This document shows, one piece after another, positions 26,936 to 42,100 of a DNA stretch of 64,000 bases; the stretch's first letter is position 1; every line of letters starts with the position of its first letter. Below the pieces are notes generated by a model. The model saw only the letters and a list, made by a program, of their open reading frames with translations, was not told the DNA's origin and made no database searches. This DNA comes from Auanema rhodensis (lineage: Eukaryota; Nematoda; Chromadorea; Rhabditida; Rhabditidae). The stretch covers positions 1-64,000 of the forward strand of contig OZ059895.1 in NCBI GenBank assembly GCA_964057225.1. The letters are read 5' to 3'. A program made the position numbers and the translations under genes.

Positions 26936-29900
26936 CGTGTACATTTAATTAGCATAAATTAAAGTTCACGTAAATTTCAAAGTCATGGTTACCATGCACC
27001 AATATCAATAAAAATTTGTTGTTAGACTAATATGGACATGGGGAATCTAATTTTGAAAACCGCATCTCTTTATCTTTCACGTGAAGCGAGTTACATACCA
27101 AGTGCACATCACGTGTACATTTAATTAGCATAAATTAAAGTTCACGTAAATTTCAAAGTCATGGTTACCATGCACCAATATCAATAAAAATTGGTTTTTA
27201 GACTAATATGGACATGGGGAATCTAATTTTGAGAATCGCATCTCTTTATCTTTCACGTGAAGCGAGTTACATACCAAGTGCACATCACGTGTACATTTAA
27301 TTAGCATAAATTAAAGTTCACGTAAATTTCAAAGTCATGGTTACCATGCACCAATATCAATAAAAATTGGTTTTTAGACTAATATGGACATGGGGAATCT
27401 AATTTTGAAAATCGCATCTCTTTATCTTTCACGTGAAGCGAGTTACATACCAAGTGCACATCACGTGTACATTTAATTAGCATAAATTAAAGTTCACGTA
27501 AATTTCAAAGTCATGGTTACCATGCACCAATATCAATAAAAATTTGTTGTTAGACTAATATGGACATGGGGAATCTAATTTTGAAAACCGCATCTCTTTA
27601 TCTTTCACGTGAAGCGAGTTACATACCAAGTGCACATCACGTGTACATTTAATTAGCATAAATTTACATTTAATTGGCATAAATTAAAGTTCACGTAAAT
27701 TTCAAAGTCATGGTTACCATGAACCAATATCAATAAAAATTTGTTTTTAGACTAATATGGACATGGGGAATCTAATTTTGAAAACCGCATCTCTTTATCT
27801 TTCACGTGAAGCGAGTTACAAACCAAGTGCACATCACGTGTACATTTAATTAGCATAAATTAAAGTTCACGTAAATTTCAAAGTCATGGTTACCATGAAC
27901 CAATATCAATAAAAATTTGTTTTTAGACTAATATGGACATGGGGAATCTAATTTTGAAAACCGCATCTCTTTATCTTTCACGTGAAGCGAGTTACATACC
28001 AAGTGCACATCGCGTGTACATTTAATTAGCATAAATTAAAGTTCACGTAAATTTCAAAGTCATGGTTACCATGCACCAATATCAATAAAAATTTGTTGTT
28101 AGACTAATATGGACATGGGGAATCTAATTTTGAAAACCGCATCTCTTTATCTTTCACGTGAAGCGAGTTACATACCAAGTGCTCATCACGTGTACATTTA
28201 ATTAGCATAAATTTACATTCAATTAGCATAAATTAAAGTTCACGTAAATTTCAAAGTCATGGTTACCATGCACCAATATCAATAAAAATTTGTTGTTAGA
28301 CTAATATGGACATGGGGAATCTAATTTTGAAAACCGCATCTCTTTATCTTTCACGTGAAGCGAGTTACATACCAAGTGCACATCACGTGTACATTTAATT
28401 AGCATGAATTAAAGTTCACGTAATTTTCAAAGTCATGGTTACCATGAACCAATATCAATAAAAATTTGTTTTTAGACTAATATGGACATGGGGAATCTAA
28501 TTTTGAAAACCGCATCTCTTTATCTTTCACGTGAAGCAAGTTACATACCAAGTGCACATCACGTGTACATTTAATTAGCATAAATTAAAGTTCACGTAAA
28601 TTTCAAAGTCATGGTTACCATGCACCAATATCAATAAAAATTTGTTGTTAGACTAATATGGACATGGGGAATCTAATTTTGAAAACCGCATCTCTTTATC
28701 TTTCACGTGAAGCGAGTTACATACCAAGTGCACATCACGTGTACATTTAATTAGCATAAATTTACATTTAATTGGCATAAATTAAAGTTCACGTAAATTT
28801 CAAAGTCATGGTTACCATGAACCAATATCAATAAAAATTTGTTTTTAGACTAATATGGACATGGGGAATCTAATTTTGAAAACCGCATCTCTTTATCTTT
28901 CACGTGAAGCGAGTTACAAACCAAGTGCACATCACGTGTACATTTAATTAGCATAAATTAAAGTTCACGTAAATTTCAAAGTCATGGTTACCATGAACCA
29001 ATATCAATAAAAATTTGTTTTTAGACTAATATGGACATGGGGAATCTAATTTTGGAAACCGCATCTCTTTATCTTTCACGTGAAGCAAGTTACATACCAA
29101 GTGCACATCACGTGTACATTTAATTAGCATAAATTAAAGTTCACGTAAATTTCAAAGTCATGGTTACCATGCACCAATATCAATAAAAATTTGTTGTTAG
29201 ACTAATATGGACATGGGGAATCTAATTTTGAAAACCGCATCTCTTTATCTTTCACGTGAAGCGAGTTACATACCAAGTGCACATCACGTGTACATTTAAT
29301 TAGCATAAATTAAAGTTCACGTAAATTTCAAAGTCCTGGTTACCATGCACCAATATCAATAAAAATTGGTTTTTAGACTAATATGGACATGGGGAATCTA
29401 ATTTTGAGAATCGCATCTCTTTATCTTTCACGTGAAGCGAGTTACATACCAAGTGCACATCACGTGTACATTTAATTAGCATAAATTGAAGTTCACGTAA
29501 ATTTCAAAGTCATGGTTACCATGCACCAATATCAATAAAAATTGGTTTTTAGACTAATATGGACATGGGGAATCTAATTTTGAGAATCGCATCTCTTTAT
29601 CTCTCACGTGAAGCGAGTTACATACCAAGTGCACATCACGTGTACATTTAATTAGCATAAATTAAAGTTCACGTAAATTTCAAAGTCATGGTTACCATGA
29701 ACCAATATCAATAAAAATTTGTTTTAAGACTAATATGGACATGGGGAATCTAATTTTGAAAACCGCATCTCTTTATCTTTCACGTGAAGCGAGTTACATA
29801 CCAAGTGCACATCACGTGTACATTTAATTAGCATAAATTAAAGTTCACGTAAATTTCAAAGTCATGGTTACCATGCACCAATATCAATAAAAATTTGTTT

Positions 29901-30694
29901 TTAGACTAATATGGACATGGGGAATCTAATTTTGGAAACCGCATCTCTTTATCTTTCACGTGAAGCAAGTTACATACCAAGTGCACATCACGTGTACATT
30001 TAATTAGCATAAATTAAAGTTCACGTAAATTTCAAAGTCATGGTTACCATGCACCAATATCAATAAAAATTTGTTGTTAGACTAATATGGACATGGGGAA
30101 TCTAATTTTGAAAACCGCATCTCTTTATCTTTCACGTGAAGCGAGTTACATACCAAGTGCACATCACGTGTACATTTAATTAGCATAAATTAAAGTTCAC
30201 GTAAATTTCAAAGTCATGGTTACCATGCACCAATATCAATAAAAATTGGTTTTTAGACTAATATGGACATGGGGAATCTAATTTTGAGAATCGCATCTCT
30301 TTATCTTTCACGTGAAGCGAGTTACATACCAAGTGCACATCACGTGTACATTTAATTAGCATAAATTAAAGTTCACGTAAATTTCAAAGTCATGGTTACC
30401 ATGCACCAATATCAATAAAAATTGGTTTTTAGACTAATATGGACATGGGGAATCTAATTTTGAAAATCGCATCTCTTTATCTTTCACGTGAAGCGAGTTA
30501 CATACCAAGTGCACATCACGTGTACATTTAATTAGCATAAATTAAAGTTCACGTAAATTTCAAAGTCATGGTTACCATGAACCAATATCAATAAAAATTT
30601 GTTTTAAGACTAATATGGACATGGGGAATCTAATTTTGAAAACCGCATCTCTTTATCTTTCACGTGAAGCGAGTTACATACCAAGTGCACATCG
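26936..30694. repeat. Tandem duplication, copy 1 (3759 bp, 21 monomers)
   Basis: Compared base for base at offset 3759, this block and the next agree in all diagnostic alleles, including three 197-bp monomers (27661, 28209, 28760), ATCGCGTG (28011), CATGAATT with ACGTAATTTTC (28403), TAAATTGAAG (29482) and TCTCTCACG (29602). I saw only a handful of single-base differences (for example 28214, 29335 and 31371 in the partner). The left edge lies just after the mismatch at 26935. Offset and block length agree, so it is a direct tandem duplication. It implies recent unequal exchange or amplification of a 21-monomer unit. Confidence 0.88.
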
Positions 30695-33600
30695 CGTGTA
30701 CATTTAATTAGCATAAATTAAAGTTCACGTAAATTTCAAAGTCATGGTTACCATGCACCAATATCAATAAAAATTTGTTGTTAGACTAATATGGACATGG
30801 GGAATCTAATTTTGAAAACCGCATCTCTTTATCTTTCACGTGAAGCGAGTTACATACCAAGTGCACATCACGTGTACATTTAATTAGCATAAATTAAAGT
30901 TCACGTAAATTTCAAAGTCATGGTTACCATGCACCAATATCAATAAAAATTGGTTTTTAGACTAATATGGACATGGGGAATCTAATTTTGAGAATCGCAT
31001 CTCTTTATCTTTCACGTGAAGCGAGTTACATACCAAGTGCACATCACGTGTACATTTAATTAGCATAAATTAAAGTTCACGTAAATTTCAAAGTCATGGT
31101 TACCATGCACCAATATCAATAAAAATTGGTTTTTAGACTAATATGGACATGGGGAATCTAATTTTGAAAATCGCATCTCTTTATCTTTCACGTGAAGCGA
31201 GTTACATACCAAGTGCACATCACGTGTACATTTAATTAGCATAAATTAAAGTTCACGTAAATTTCAAAGTCATGGTTACCATGCACCAATATCAATAAAA
31301 ATTTGTTGTTAGACTAATATGGACATGGGGAATCTAATTTTGAAAACCGCATCTCTTTATCTTCCACGTGAAGCGAGTTACATACCAAGTGCACATCACG
31401 TGTACATTTAATTAGCATAAATTTACATTTAATTGGCATAAATTAAAGTTCACGTAAATTTCAAAGTCATGGTTACCATGAACCAATATCAATAAAAATT
31501 TGTTTTTAGACTAATATGGACATGGGGAATCTAATTTTGAAAACCGCATCTCTTTATCTTTCACGTGAAGCGAGTTACAAACCAAGTGCACATCACGTGT
31601 ACATTTAATTAGCATAAATTAAAGTTCACGTAAATTTCAAAGTCATGGTTACCATGAACCAATATCAATAAAAATTTGTTTTTAGACTAATATGGACATG
31701 GGGAATCTAATTTTGAAAACCGCATCTCTTTATCTTTCACGTGAAGCGAGTTACATACCAAGTGCACATCGCGTGTACATTTAATTAGCATAAATTAAAG
31801 TTCACGTAAATTTCAAAGTCATGGTTACCATGCACCAATATCAATAAAAATTTGTTGTTAGACTAATATGGACATGGGGAATCTAATTTTGAAAACCGCA
31901 TCTCTTTATCTTTCACGTGAAGCGAGTTACATACCAAGTGCTCATCACGTGTACATTTAATTAGCATAAATTTACATTTAATTAGCATAAATTAAAGTTC
32001 ACGTAAATTTCAAAGTCATGGTTACCATGCACCAATATCAATAAAAATTTGTTGTTAGACTAATATGGACATGGGGAATCTAATTTTGAAAACCGCATCT
32101 CTTTATCTTTCACGTGAAGCGAGTTACATACCAAGTGCACATCACGTGTACATTTAATTAGCATGAATTAAAGTTCACGTAATTTTCAAAGTCATGGTTA
32201 CCATGAACCAATATCAATAAAAATTTGTTTTTAGACTAATATGGACATGGGGAATCTAATTTTGAAAACCGCATCTCTTTATCTTTCACGTGAAGCAAGT
32301 TACATACCAAGTGCACATCACGTGTACATTTAATTAGCATAAATTAAAGTTCACGTAAATTTCAAAGTCATGGTTACCATGCACCAATATCAATAAAAAT
32401 TTGTTGTTAGACTAATATGGACATGGGGAATCTAATTTTGAAAACCGCATCTCTTTATCTTTCACGTGAAGCGAGTTACATACCAAGTGCACATCACGTG
32501 TACATTTAATTAGCATAAATTTACATTTAATTGGCATAAATTAAAGTTCACGTAAATTTCAAAGTCATGGTTACCATGAACCAATATCAATAAAAATTTG
32601 TTTTTAGACTAATATGGACATGGGGAATCTAATTTTGAAAACCGCATCTCTTTATCTTTCACGTGAAGCGAGTTACAAACCAAGTGCACATCACGTGTAC
32701 ATTTAATTAGCATAAATTAAAGTTCACGTAAATTTCAAAGTCATGGTTACCATGAACCAATATCAATAAAAATTTGTTTTTAGACTAATATGGACATGGG
32801 GAATCTAATTTTGGAAACCGCATCTCTTTATCTTTCACGTGAAGCAAGTTACATACCAAGTGCACATCACGTGTACATTTAATTAGCATAAATTAAAGTT
32901 CACGTAAATTTCAAAGTCATGGTTACCATGCACCAATATCAATAAAAATTTGTTGTTAGACTAATATGGACATGGGGAATCTAATTTTGAAAACCGCATC
33001 TCTTTATCTTTCACGTGAAGCGAGTTACATACCAAGTGCACATCACGTGTACATTTAATTAGCATAAATTAAAGTTCACGTAAATTTCAAAGTCATGGTT
33101 ACCATGCACCAATATCAATAAAAATTGGTTTTTAGACTAATATGGACATGGGGAATCTAATTTTGAGAATCGCATCTCTTTATCTTTCACGTGAAGCGAG
33201 TTACATACCAAGTGCACATCACGTGTACATTTAATTAGCATAAATTGAAGTTCACGTAAATTTCAAAGTCATGGTTACCATGCACCAATATCAATAAAAA
33301 TTGGTTTTTAGACTAATATGGACATGGGGAATCTAATTTTGAGAATCGCATCTCTTTATCTCTCACGTGAAGCGAGTTACATACCAAGTGCACATCACGT
33401 GTACATTTAATTAGCATAAATTAAAGTTCACGTAAATTTCAAAGTCATGGTTACCATGAACCAATATCAATAAAAATTTGTTTTAAGACTAATATGGACA
33501 TGGGGAATCTAATTTTGAAAACCGCATCTCTTTATCTTTCACGTGAAGCGAGTTACATACCAAGTGCACATCACGTGTACATTTAATTAGCATAAATTAA

Positions 33601-34453
33601 AGTTCACGTAAATTTCAAAGTCATGGTTACCATGCACCAATATCAATAAAAATTTGTTTTTAGACTAATATGGACATGGGGAATCTAATTTTGGAAACCG
33701 CATCTCTTTATCTTTCACGTGAAGCAAGTTACATACCAAGTGCACATCACGTGTACATTTAATTAGCATAAATTAAAGTTCACGTAAATTTCAAAGTCAT
33801 GGTTACCATGCACCAATATCAATAAAAATTTGTTGTTAGACTAATATGGACATGGGGAATCTAATTTTGAAAACCGCATCTCTTTATCTTTCACGTGAAG
33901 CGAGTTACATACCAAGTGCACATCACGTGTACATTTAATTAGCATAAATTAAAGTTCACGTAAATTTCAAAGTCATGGTTACCATGCACCAATATCAATA
34001 AAAATTGGTTTTTAGACTAATATGGACATGGGGAATCTAATTTTGAGAATCGCATCTCTTTATCTTTCACGTGAAGCGAGTTACATACCAAGTGCACATC
34101 ACGTGTACATTTAATTAGCATAAATTAAAGTTCACGTAAATTTCAAAGTCATGGTTACCATGCACCAATATCAATAAAAATTGGTTTTTAGACTAATATG
34201 GACATGGGGAATCTAATTTTGAAAATCGCATCTCTTTATCTTTCACGTGAAGCGAGTTACATACCAAGTGCACATCACGTGTACATTTAATTAGCATAAA
34301 TTAAAGTTCACGTAAATTTCAAAGTCATGGTTACCATGAACCAATATCAATAAAAATTTGTTTTAAGACTAATATGGACATGGGGAATCTAATTTTGAAA
34401 ACCGCATCTCTTTATCTTTCACGTGAAGCGAGTTACATACCAAGTGCACATCA
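30695..34453. repeat. Tandem duplication, copy 2 (3759 bp, 21 monomers)
   Basis: Second copy of the preceding block at offset 3759, with 197-bp monomers at 31421, 31970 and 32520 and the TAAATTGAAG allele at 33241. Identity ends by 34453, where this copy reads ATCACGTG and the matching base in copy 1 (30694) reads G. Copy-specific changes include CTTCCACG near 31371. Its right part is also the left part of the block repeated 6604 bp away. Confidence 0.88.
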
Positions 34454-35852
34454 CGTGTACATTTAATTAGCATAAATTAAAGTTCACGTAAATTTCAAAG
34501 TCATGGTTACCATGAACCAATATCAATAAAAATTTGTTTTTATACTAATATGGACATGGGGAATCTAATTTTGAAAACCGCATCTCTTTATCTTTCACGT
34601 GAAGCGAGTTGCATACCAAGTGCACATCACGTGTACATTTAATTAGCATAAATTAAAGTTCACGTAAATTTCAAAGTCATGGTTACCATGCACCAATATC
34701 AATAAAAATTTGTTGTTAGACTAATATGGACATGGGGAATCTAATTTTGAAAACCGCATCTCTTTATCTTTCACGTGAAGCGAGTTACATACCAAGTGCA
34801 CATCACGTGTACATTTAATTAGCATAAATTAAAGTTCACGTAAATTTCAAAGTCATGGTTACCATGCACCAATATCAATAAAAATTTGTTGTTAGACTAA
34901 TATGGACATGGGGAATCTAATTTTGAAAACCGCATCTCTTTATCTTTCACGTGAAGCGAGTTACATACCAAGTGCACATCACGTGTACATTTAATTAGCA
35001 TAAATTTACATTTAATTGGCATAAATTAAAGTTCACGTAAATTTCAAAGTCATGGTTACCATGAACCAATATCAATAAAAATTTGTTTTTAGACTAATAT
35101 GGACATGGGAAATCTAATTTTGAAAACCGCATCTCTTTATCTTTCACGTGAAGCGAGTTACAAACCAAGTGCACATCACGTGTACATTTAATTAGCATAA
35201 ATTAAAGTTCACGTAAATTTCAAAGTCATGGTTACCATGAACCAATATCAATAAAAATTTGTTTTTAGACTAATATGGACATGGGGAATCTAATTTTGAA
35301 AACCGCATCTCTTTATCTTTCACGTGAAGCGAGTTACATACCAAGTGCACATCGCGTGTACATTTAATTAGCATAAATTAAAGTTCACGTAAATTTCAAA
35401 GTCATGGTTACCATGCACCAATATCAATAAAAATTTGTTTTTAGACTAATATGGACATGGGGAATCTAATTTTGAAAACCGCATCTCTTTATCTTTCACG
35501 TGAAGCAAGTTACATACCAAGTGCACATCACGTGTACATTTAATTAGCATAAATTAAAGTTCACGTAAATTTCAAAGTCATGGTTACCATGAACCAATAT
35601 CAATAAAAATTTGTTTTTAGACTAATATGGACATGGGGAATCTAATTTTGAAAACCGCATCTCTTTATCTTTCACGTGAAGCAAGTTACATACCAAGTGC
35701 ACATCACGTGTACATTTAATTAGCATAAATTAAAGTTCACGTAAATTTCAAAGTCATGGTTACCATGCACCAATATCAATAAAAATTTGTTGTTAGACTA
35801 ATATGGACATGGGGAATCTAATTTTGAAAACCGCATCTCTTTATCTTTCACG

Positions 35853-36380
35853 TGAAGCGAGTTACATACCAAGTGCACATCGCGTGTACATTTAATTAGC
35901 ATAAATTAAAGTTCACGTAAATTTCAAAGTCATGGTTACCATGCACCAATATCAATAAAAATTTGTTTTTAGACTAATATGGACATGGGGAATCTAATTT
36001 TGAAAACTGCATCTCTTTATCTTTCACGTGAAGCGAGTTACATACCAAGTGCACATCACGTGTACATTTAATTAGCATAAATTAAAGTTCACGTAATTTT
36101 CAAAGTCATGGTTACCATGAACCAATATCAATAAAAATTTGTTTTTAGACTAATATGGACATGGGGAATCTAATTTTGAAAACCGCATCTCTTTATCTTT
36201 CACGTGAAGCAAGTTACATACCAAGTGCACATCACGTGTACATTTAATTAGCATAAATTAAAGTTCACGTAAATTTCAAAGTCATGGTTACCATGCACCA
36301 ATATCAATAAAAATTTGTTGTTAGACTAATATGGACATGGGGAATCTAATTTTGAAAACCGCATCTCTTTATCTTTCACG
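35853..36380. repeat. Three-monomer (528-bp) duplication, copy 1
   Basis: Three monomers in the order ATCGCGTG, ACGTAATTTTC with ACTGC before it, and GCAAGTTAC. The same triplet follows directly at 36381-36908, differing by GAAAACTGC versus GAGAACTGC. The corresponding place in the 6604-bp-spaced partner (42457-42984) has the triplet only once, so the duplication is younger than the larger event, or the partner lost it. Confidence 0.88.
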
Positions 36381-36908
36381 TGAAGCGAGTTACATACCAA
36401 GTGCACATCGCGTGTACATTTAATTAGCATAAATTAAAGTTCACGTAAATTTCAAAGTCATGGTTACCATGCACCAATATCAATAAAAATTTGTTTTTAG
36501 ACTAATATGGACATGGGGAATCTAATTTTGAGAACTGCATCTCTTTATCTTTCACGTGAAGCGAGTTACATACCAAGTGCACATCACGTGTACATTTAAT
36601 TAGCATAAATTAAAGTTCACGTAATTTTCAAAGTCATGGTTACCATGAACCAATATCAATAAAAATTTGTTTTTAGACTAATATGGACATGGGGAATCTA
36701 ATTTTGAAAACCGCATCTCTTTATCTTTCACGTGAAGCAAGTTACATACCAAGTGCACATCACGTGTACATTTAATTAGCATAAATTAAAGTTCACGTAA
36801 ATTTCAAAGTCATGGTTACCATGCACCAATATCAATAAAAATTTGTTGTTAGACTAATATGGACATGGGGAATCTAATTTTGAAAACCGCATCTCTTTAT
36901 CTTTCACG
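36381..36908. repeat. Three-monomer (528-bp) duplication, copy 2
   Basis: Repeats the triplet of 35853-36380 with the ACGTAATTTTC marker exactly 528 bp later (36093 to 36621). It carries GAGAACTGC as a private change near 36531. It leads into a TTTTAAAAATCGC monomer and then the 184-bp monomer at 37085. Confidence 0.88.
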
Positions 36909-37084
36909 TGAAGCGAGTTACATACCAAGTGCACATCACGTGTACATTTAATTAGCATAAATTAAAGTTCACGTAAATTTCAAAGTCATGGTTACCATGC
37001 ACCAATATCAATAAAAATTGGTTTTTAGACTAATATGGACATGGGGAATCTAATTTTAAAAATCGCATCTCTTTATCTTTCACG

Positions 37085-37268
37085 TGAAGCGAGTTACATA
37101 CCAAGTGCACATCACGTGTACATTTAATTATTTAATTAGCATAAATTAAAGTTCACGTAAATTTCAAAGTCATGGTTACCATGAACCAATATCAATAAAA
37201 ATTTGTTTTTAGACTAATATGGACATGGGGAATCTAAATTTGAAAACCGCATCTTTTTATCTTTCACG
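37085..37268. repeat. 184-bp monomer (8-bp duplication), copy 1
   Basis: The string TTTAATTATTTAATTAGC replaces TTTAATTAGC, an 8-bp tandem duplication within the AT-rich inverted repeat at monomer positions 38-46. The next monomer starts at 37269, giving 184 bp. The same monomer also carries CTAAATTTG and CATCTTTTTATC, which marks the lineage. Two relatives lie at 43161 and 47653. Confidence 0.93.
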
Positions 37269-39149
37269 TGAAGCGAGTTACATACCAAGTGCACATCACG
37301 TGTACATTTAATTAGCATAAATTAAAGTTCACGTAAATTTCAAAGTCATGGTTACCATGAACCAATATCAATAAAAATTTGTTTTTAGACTAATATGGAC
37401 ATGGGGAATCTAATTTTGGAAACCGCATCTCTTTATCTTTCACGTGAAGCAAGTTACATACCAAGTGCACATCACGTGTACATTTAATTAGCATAAATTA
37501 AAGTTCACGTAAATTTCAAAGTCATGGTTACCATGCACCAATATCAATAAAAATTTGTTGTTAGACTAATATGGACATGGGGAATCTAATTTTGAAAACC
37601 GCATCTCTTTATCTTTCACGTGAAGCGAGTTACATACCAAGTGCACATCACGTGTACATTTAATTAGCATAAATTTACATTTAATTGGCATAAATTAAAG
37701 TTCACGTAAATTTCAAAGTCATGGTTACCATGAACCAATATCAATAAAAATTTGTTTTTAGACTAATATGGACATGGGGAATCTAATTTTGAAAACCGCA
37801 TCTCTTTATCTTTCACGTGAAGCGAGTTACAAACCAAGTGCACATCACGTGTACATTTAATTAGCATAAATTAAAGTTCACGTAAATTTCAAAGTCATGG
37901 TTACCATGAACCAATATCAATAAAAATTTGTTTTTAGACTAATATGGACATGGGGAATCTAATTTTGAAAACCGCATCTCTTTATCTTTCACGTGAAGCG
38001 AGTTACATACCAAGTGCACATCGCGTGTACATTTAATTAGCATAAATTAAAGTTCACGTAAATTTCAAAGTCATGGTTACCATGCACCAATATCAATAAA
38101 AATTTGTTGTTAGACTAATATGGACATGGGGAATCTAATTTTGAAAACCGCATCTCTTTATCTTTCACGTGAAGCGAGTTACATACCAAGTGCTCATCAC
38201 GTGTACATTTAATTAGCATAAATTTACATTTAATTAGCATAAATTAAAGTTCACGTAAATTTCAAAGTCATGGTTACCATGCACCAATATCAATAAAAAT
38301 TTGTTGTTAGACTAATATGGACATGGGGAATCTAATTTTGAAAACCGCATCTCTTTATCTTTCACGTGAAGCGAGTTACATACCAAGTGCACATCACGTG
38401 TACATTTAATTAGCATGAATTAAAGTTCACGTAATTTTCAAAGTCATGGTTACCATGAACCAATATCAATAAAAATTTGTTTTTAGACTAATATGGACAT
38501 GGGGAATCTAATTTTGAAAACCGCATCTCTTTATCTTTCACGTGAAGCAAGTTACATACCAAGTGCACATCACGTGTACATTTAATTAGCATAAATTAAA
38601 GTTCACGTAAATTTCAAAGTCATGGTTACCATGCACCAATATCAATAAAAATTTGTTGTTAGACTAATATGGACATGGGGAATCTAATTTTGAAAACCGC
38701 ATCTCTTTATCTTTCACGTGAAGCGAGTTACATACCAAGTGCACATCACGTGTACATTTAATTAGCATAAATTTACATTTAATTAGCATAAATTAAAGTT
38801 CACGTAAATTTCAAAGTCATGGTTACCATGCACCAATATCAATAAAAATTTGTTTTTAGACTAATATGGACATGGGGAATCTAATTTTGGAAACCGCATC
38901 TCTTTATCTTTCACGTGAAGCAAGTTACATACCAAGTGCACATCACGTGTACATTTAATTAGCATAAATTAAAGTTCACGTAAATTTCAAAGTCATGGTT
39001 ACCATGCACCAATATCAATAAAAATTGGTTTTTAGACTAATATGGACATGGGGAATCTAATTTTGAGAATCGCATCTCTTTATCTTTCACGTGAAGCGAG
39101 TTACATACCAAGTGCACATCACGTGTACATTTAATTAGCATAAATTAAA

Positions 39150-42100
39150 GTTCACGTAAATTTCAAAGTCATGGTTACCATGAACCAATATCAATAAAAA
39201 TTTGTTTTTAGACTAATATGGACATGGGGAATCTAATTTTGAAAACCGCATCTCTTTATCTTTCACGTGAAGCGAGTTACAAACCAAGTGCACATCACGT
39301 GTACATTTAATTAGCATAAATTAAAGTTCACGTAAATTTCAAAGTCATGGTTACCATGAACCAATATCAATAAAAATTTGTTTTTAGACTAATATGGACA
39401 TGGGGAATCTAATTTTGGAAACCGCATCTCTTTATCTTTCACGTGAAGCAAGTTACATACCAAGTGCCCATCACGTGTACATTTAATTAGCATAAATTAA
39501 AGTTCACGTAAATTTCAAAGTCATGGTTACCATGCACCAATATCAATAAAAATTTGTTGTTAGACTAATATGGACATGGGGAATCTAATTTTGAAAACCG
39601 CATCTCTTTATCTTTCACGTGAAGCGAGTTACATACCAAGTGCACATCACGTGTACATTTAATTAGCATAAATTAAAGTTCACGTAAATTTCAAAGTCAT
39701 GGTTACCATGCACCAATATCAATAAAAATTGGTTTTTAGACTAATATGGACATGGGGAATCTAATTTTGAGAATCGCATCTCTTTATCTTTCACGTGAAG
39801 CGAGTTACATACCAAGTGCACATCACGTGTACATTTAATTAGCATAAATTGAAGTTCACGTAAATTTCAAAGTCATGGTTACCATGCACCAATATCAATA
39901 AAAATTGGTTTTTAGACTAATATGGACATGGGGAATCTAATTTTGAAAATCGCATCTCTTTATCTCTCACGTGAAGCGAGTTACATACCAAGTGCACATC
40001 ACGTGTACATTTAATTAGCATAAATTAAAGTTCACGTAAATTTCAAAGTCATGGTTACCATGAACCAATATCAATAAAAATTTGTTTTAAGACTAATATG
40101 GACATGGGGAATCTAATTTTGAAAACCGCATCTCTTTATCTTTCACGTGAAGCGAGTTACATACCAAGTGCACATCACGTGTACATTTAATTAGCATAAA
40201 TTAAAGTTCACGTAAATTTCAAAGTCATGGTTACCATGCACCAATATCAATAAAAATTTGTTTTTAGACTAATATGGACATGGGGAATCTAATTTTGGAA
40301 ACCGCATCTCTTTATCTTTCACGTGAAGCAAGTTACATACCAAGTGCACATCACGTGTACATTTAATTAGCATAAATTAAAGTTCACGTAAATTTCAAAG
40401 TCATGGTTACCATGCACCAATATCAATAAAAATTTGTTGTTAGACTAATATGGACATGGGGAATCTAATTTTGAAAACCGCATCTCTTTATCTTTCACGT
40501 GAAGCGAGTTACATACCAAGTGCACATCACGTGTACATTTAATTAGCATAAATTAAAGTTCACGTAAATTTCAAAGTCATGGTTACCATGCACCAATATC
40601 AATAAAAATTGGTTTTTAGACTAATATGGACATGGGGAATCTAATTTTGAGAATCGCATCTCTTTATCTTTCACGTGAAGCGAGTTACATACCAAGTGCA
40701 CATCACGTGTACATTTAATTAGCATAAATTAAAGTTCACGTAAATTTCAAAGTCATGGTTACCATGCACCAATATCAATAAAAATTGGTTTTTAGACTAA
40801 TATGGACATGGGGAATCTAATTTTGAAAATCGCATCTCTTTATCTTTCACGTGAAGCGAGTTACATACCAAGTGCACATCACGTGTACATTTAATTAGCA
40901 TAAATTAAAGTTCACGTAAATTTCAAAGTCATGGTTACCATGAACCAATATCAATAAAAATTTGTTTTAAGACTAATATGGACATGGGGAATCTAATTTT
41001 GAAAACCGCATCTCTTTATCTTTCACGTGAAGCGAGTTACATACCAAGTGCACATCACGTGTACATTTAATTAGCATAAATTAAAGTTCACGTAAATTTC
41101 AAAGTCATGGTTACCATGAACCAATATCAATAAAAATTTGTTTTTATACTAATATGGACATGGGGAATCTAATTTTGAAAACCGCATCTCTTTATCTTTC
41201 ACGTGAAGCGAGTTGCATACCAAGTGCACATCACGTGTACATTTAATTAGCATAAATTAAAGTTCACGTAAATTTCAAAGTCATGGTTACCATGCACCAA
41301 TATCAATAAAAATTTGTTGTTAGACTAATATGGACATGGGGAATCTAATTTTGAAAACCGCATCTCTTTATCTTTCACGTGAAGCGAGTTACATACCAAG
41401 TGCACATCACGTGTACATTTAATTAGCATAAATTAAAGTTCACGTAAATTTCAAAGTCATGGTTACCATGCACCAATATCAATAAAAATTTGTTGTTAGA
41501 CTAATATGGACATGGGGAATCTAATTTTGAAAACCGCATCTCTTTATCTTTCACGTGAAGCGAGTTACATACCAAGTGCACATCACGTGTACATTTAATT
41601 AGCATAAATTTACATTTAATTGGCATAAATTAAAGTTCACGTAAATTTCAAAGTCATGGTTACCATGAACCAATATCAATAAAAATTTGTTTTTAGACTA
41701 ATATGGACATGGGAAATCTAATTTTGAAAACCGCATCTCTTTATCTTTCACGTGAAGCGAGTTACAAACCAAGTGCACATCACGTGTACATTTAATTAGC
41801 ATAAATTAAAGTTCACGTAAATTTCAAAGTCATGGTTACCATGAACCAATATCAATAAAAATTTGTTTTTAGACTAATATGGACATGGGGAATCTAATTT
41901 TGAAAACCGCATCTCTTTATCTTTCACGTGAAGCGAGTTACATACCAAGTGCACATCGCGTGTACATTTAATTAGCATAAATTAAAGTTCACGTAAATTT
42001 CAAAGTCATGGTTACCATGCACCAATATCAATAAAAATTTGTTTTTAGACTAATATGGACATGGGGAATCTAATTTTGAAAACCGCATCTCTTTATCTTT

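Larger units (their letters stand above)
32540..37660. repeat. 6604-bp-spaced block, copy 1 (about 5.1 kb)
   Basis: Markers match a second copy at offset 6604: GTTACAAACC (32671 and 39275), GAGAATCGC (33165 and 39769), TAAATTGAAG (33241 and 39845), TCTCTCACG (33361 and 39965), the GTTGC monomer (34600 and 41204), GGGAAATCT (35107 and 41711) and ACTGC (36005 and 42609). From about 36.4 kb the offset becomes 6076, because this copy carries an extra 528-bp triplet. Agreement ends near 37.66 kb, where this copy has a 197-bp monomer and the partner does not. Confidence 0.85.
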
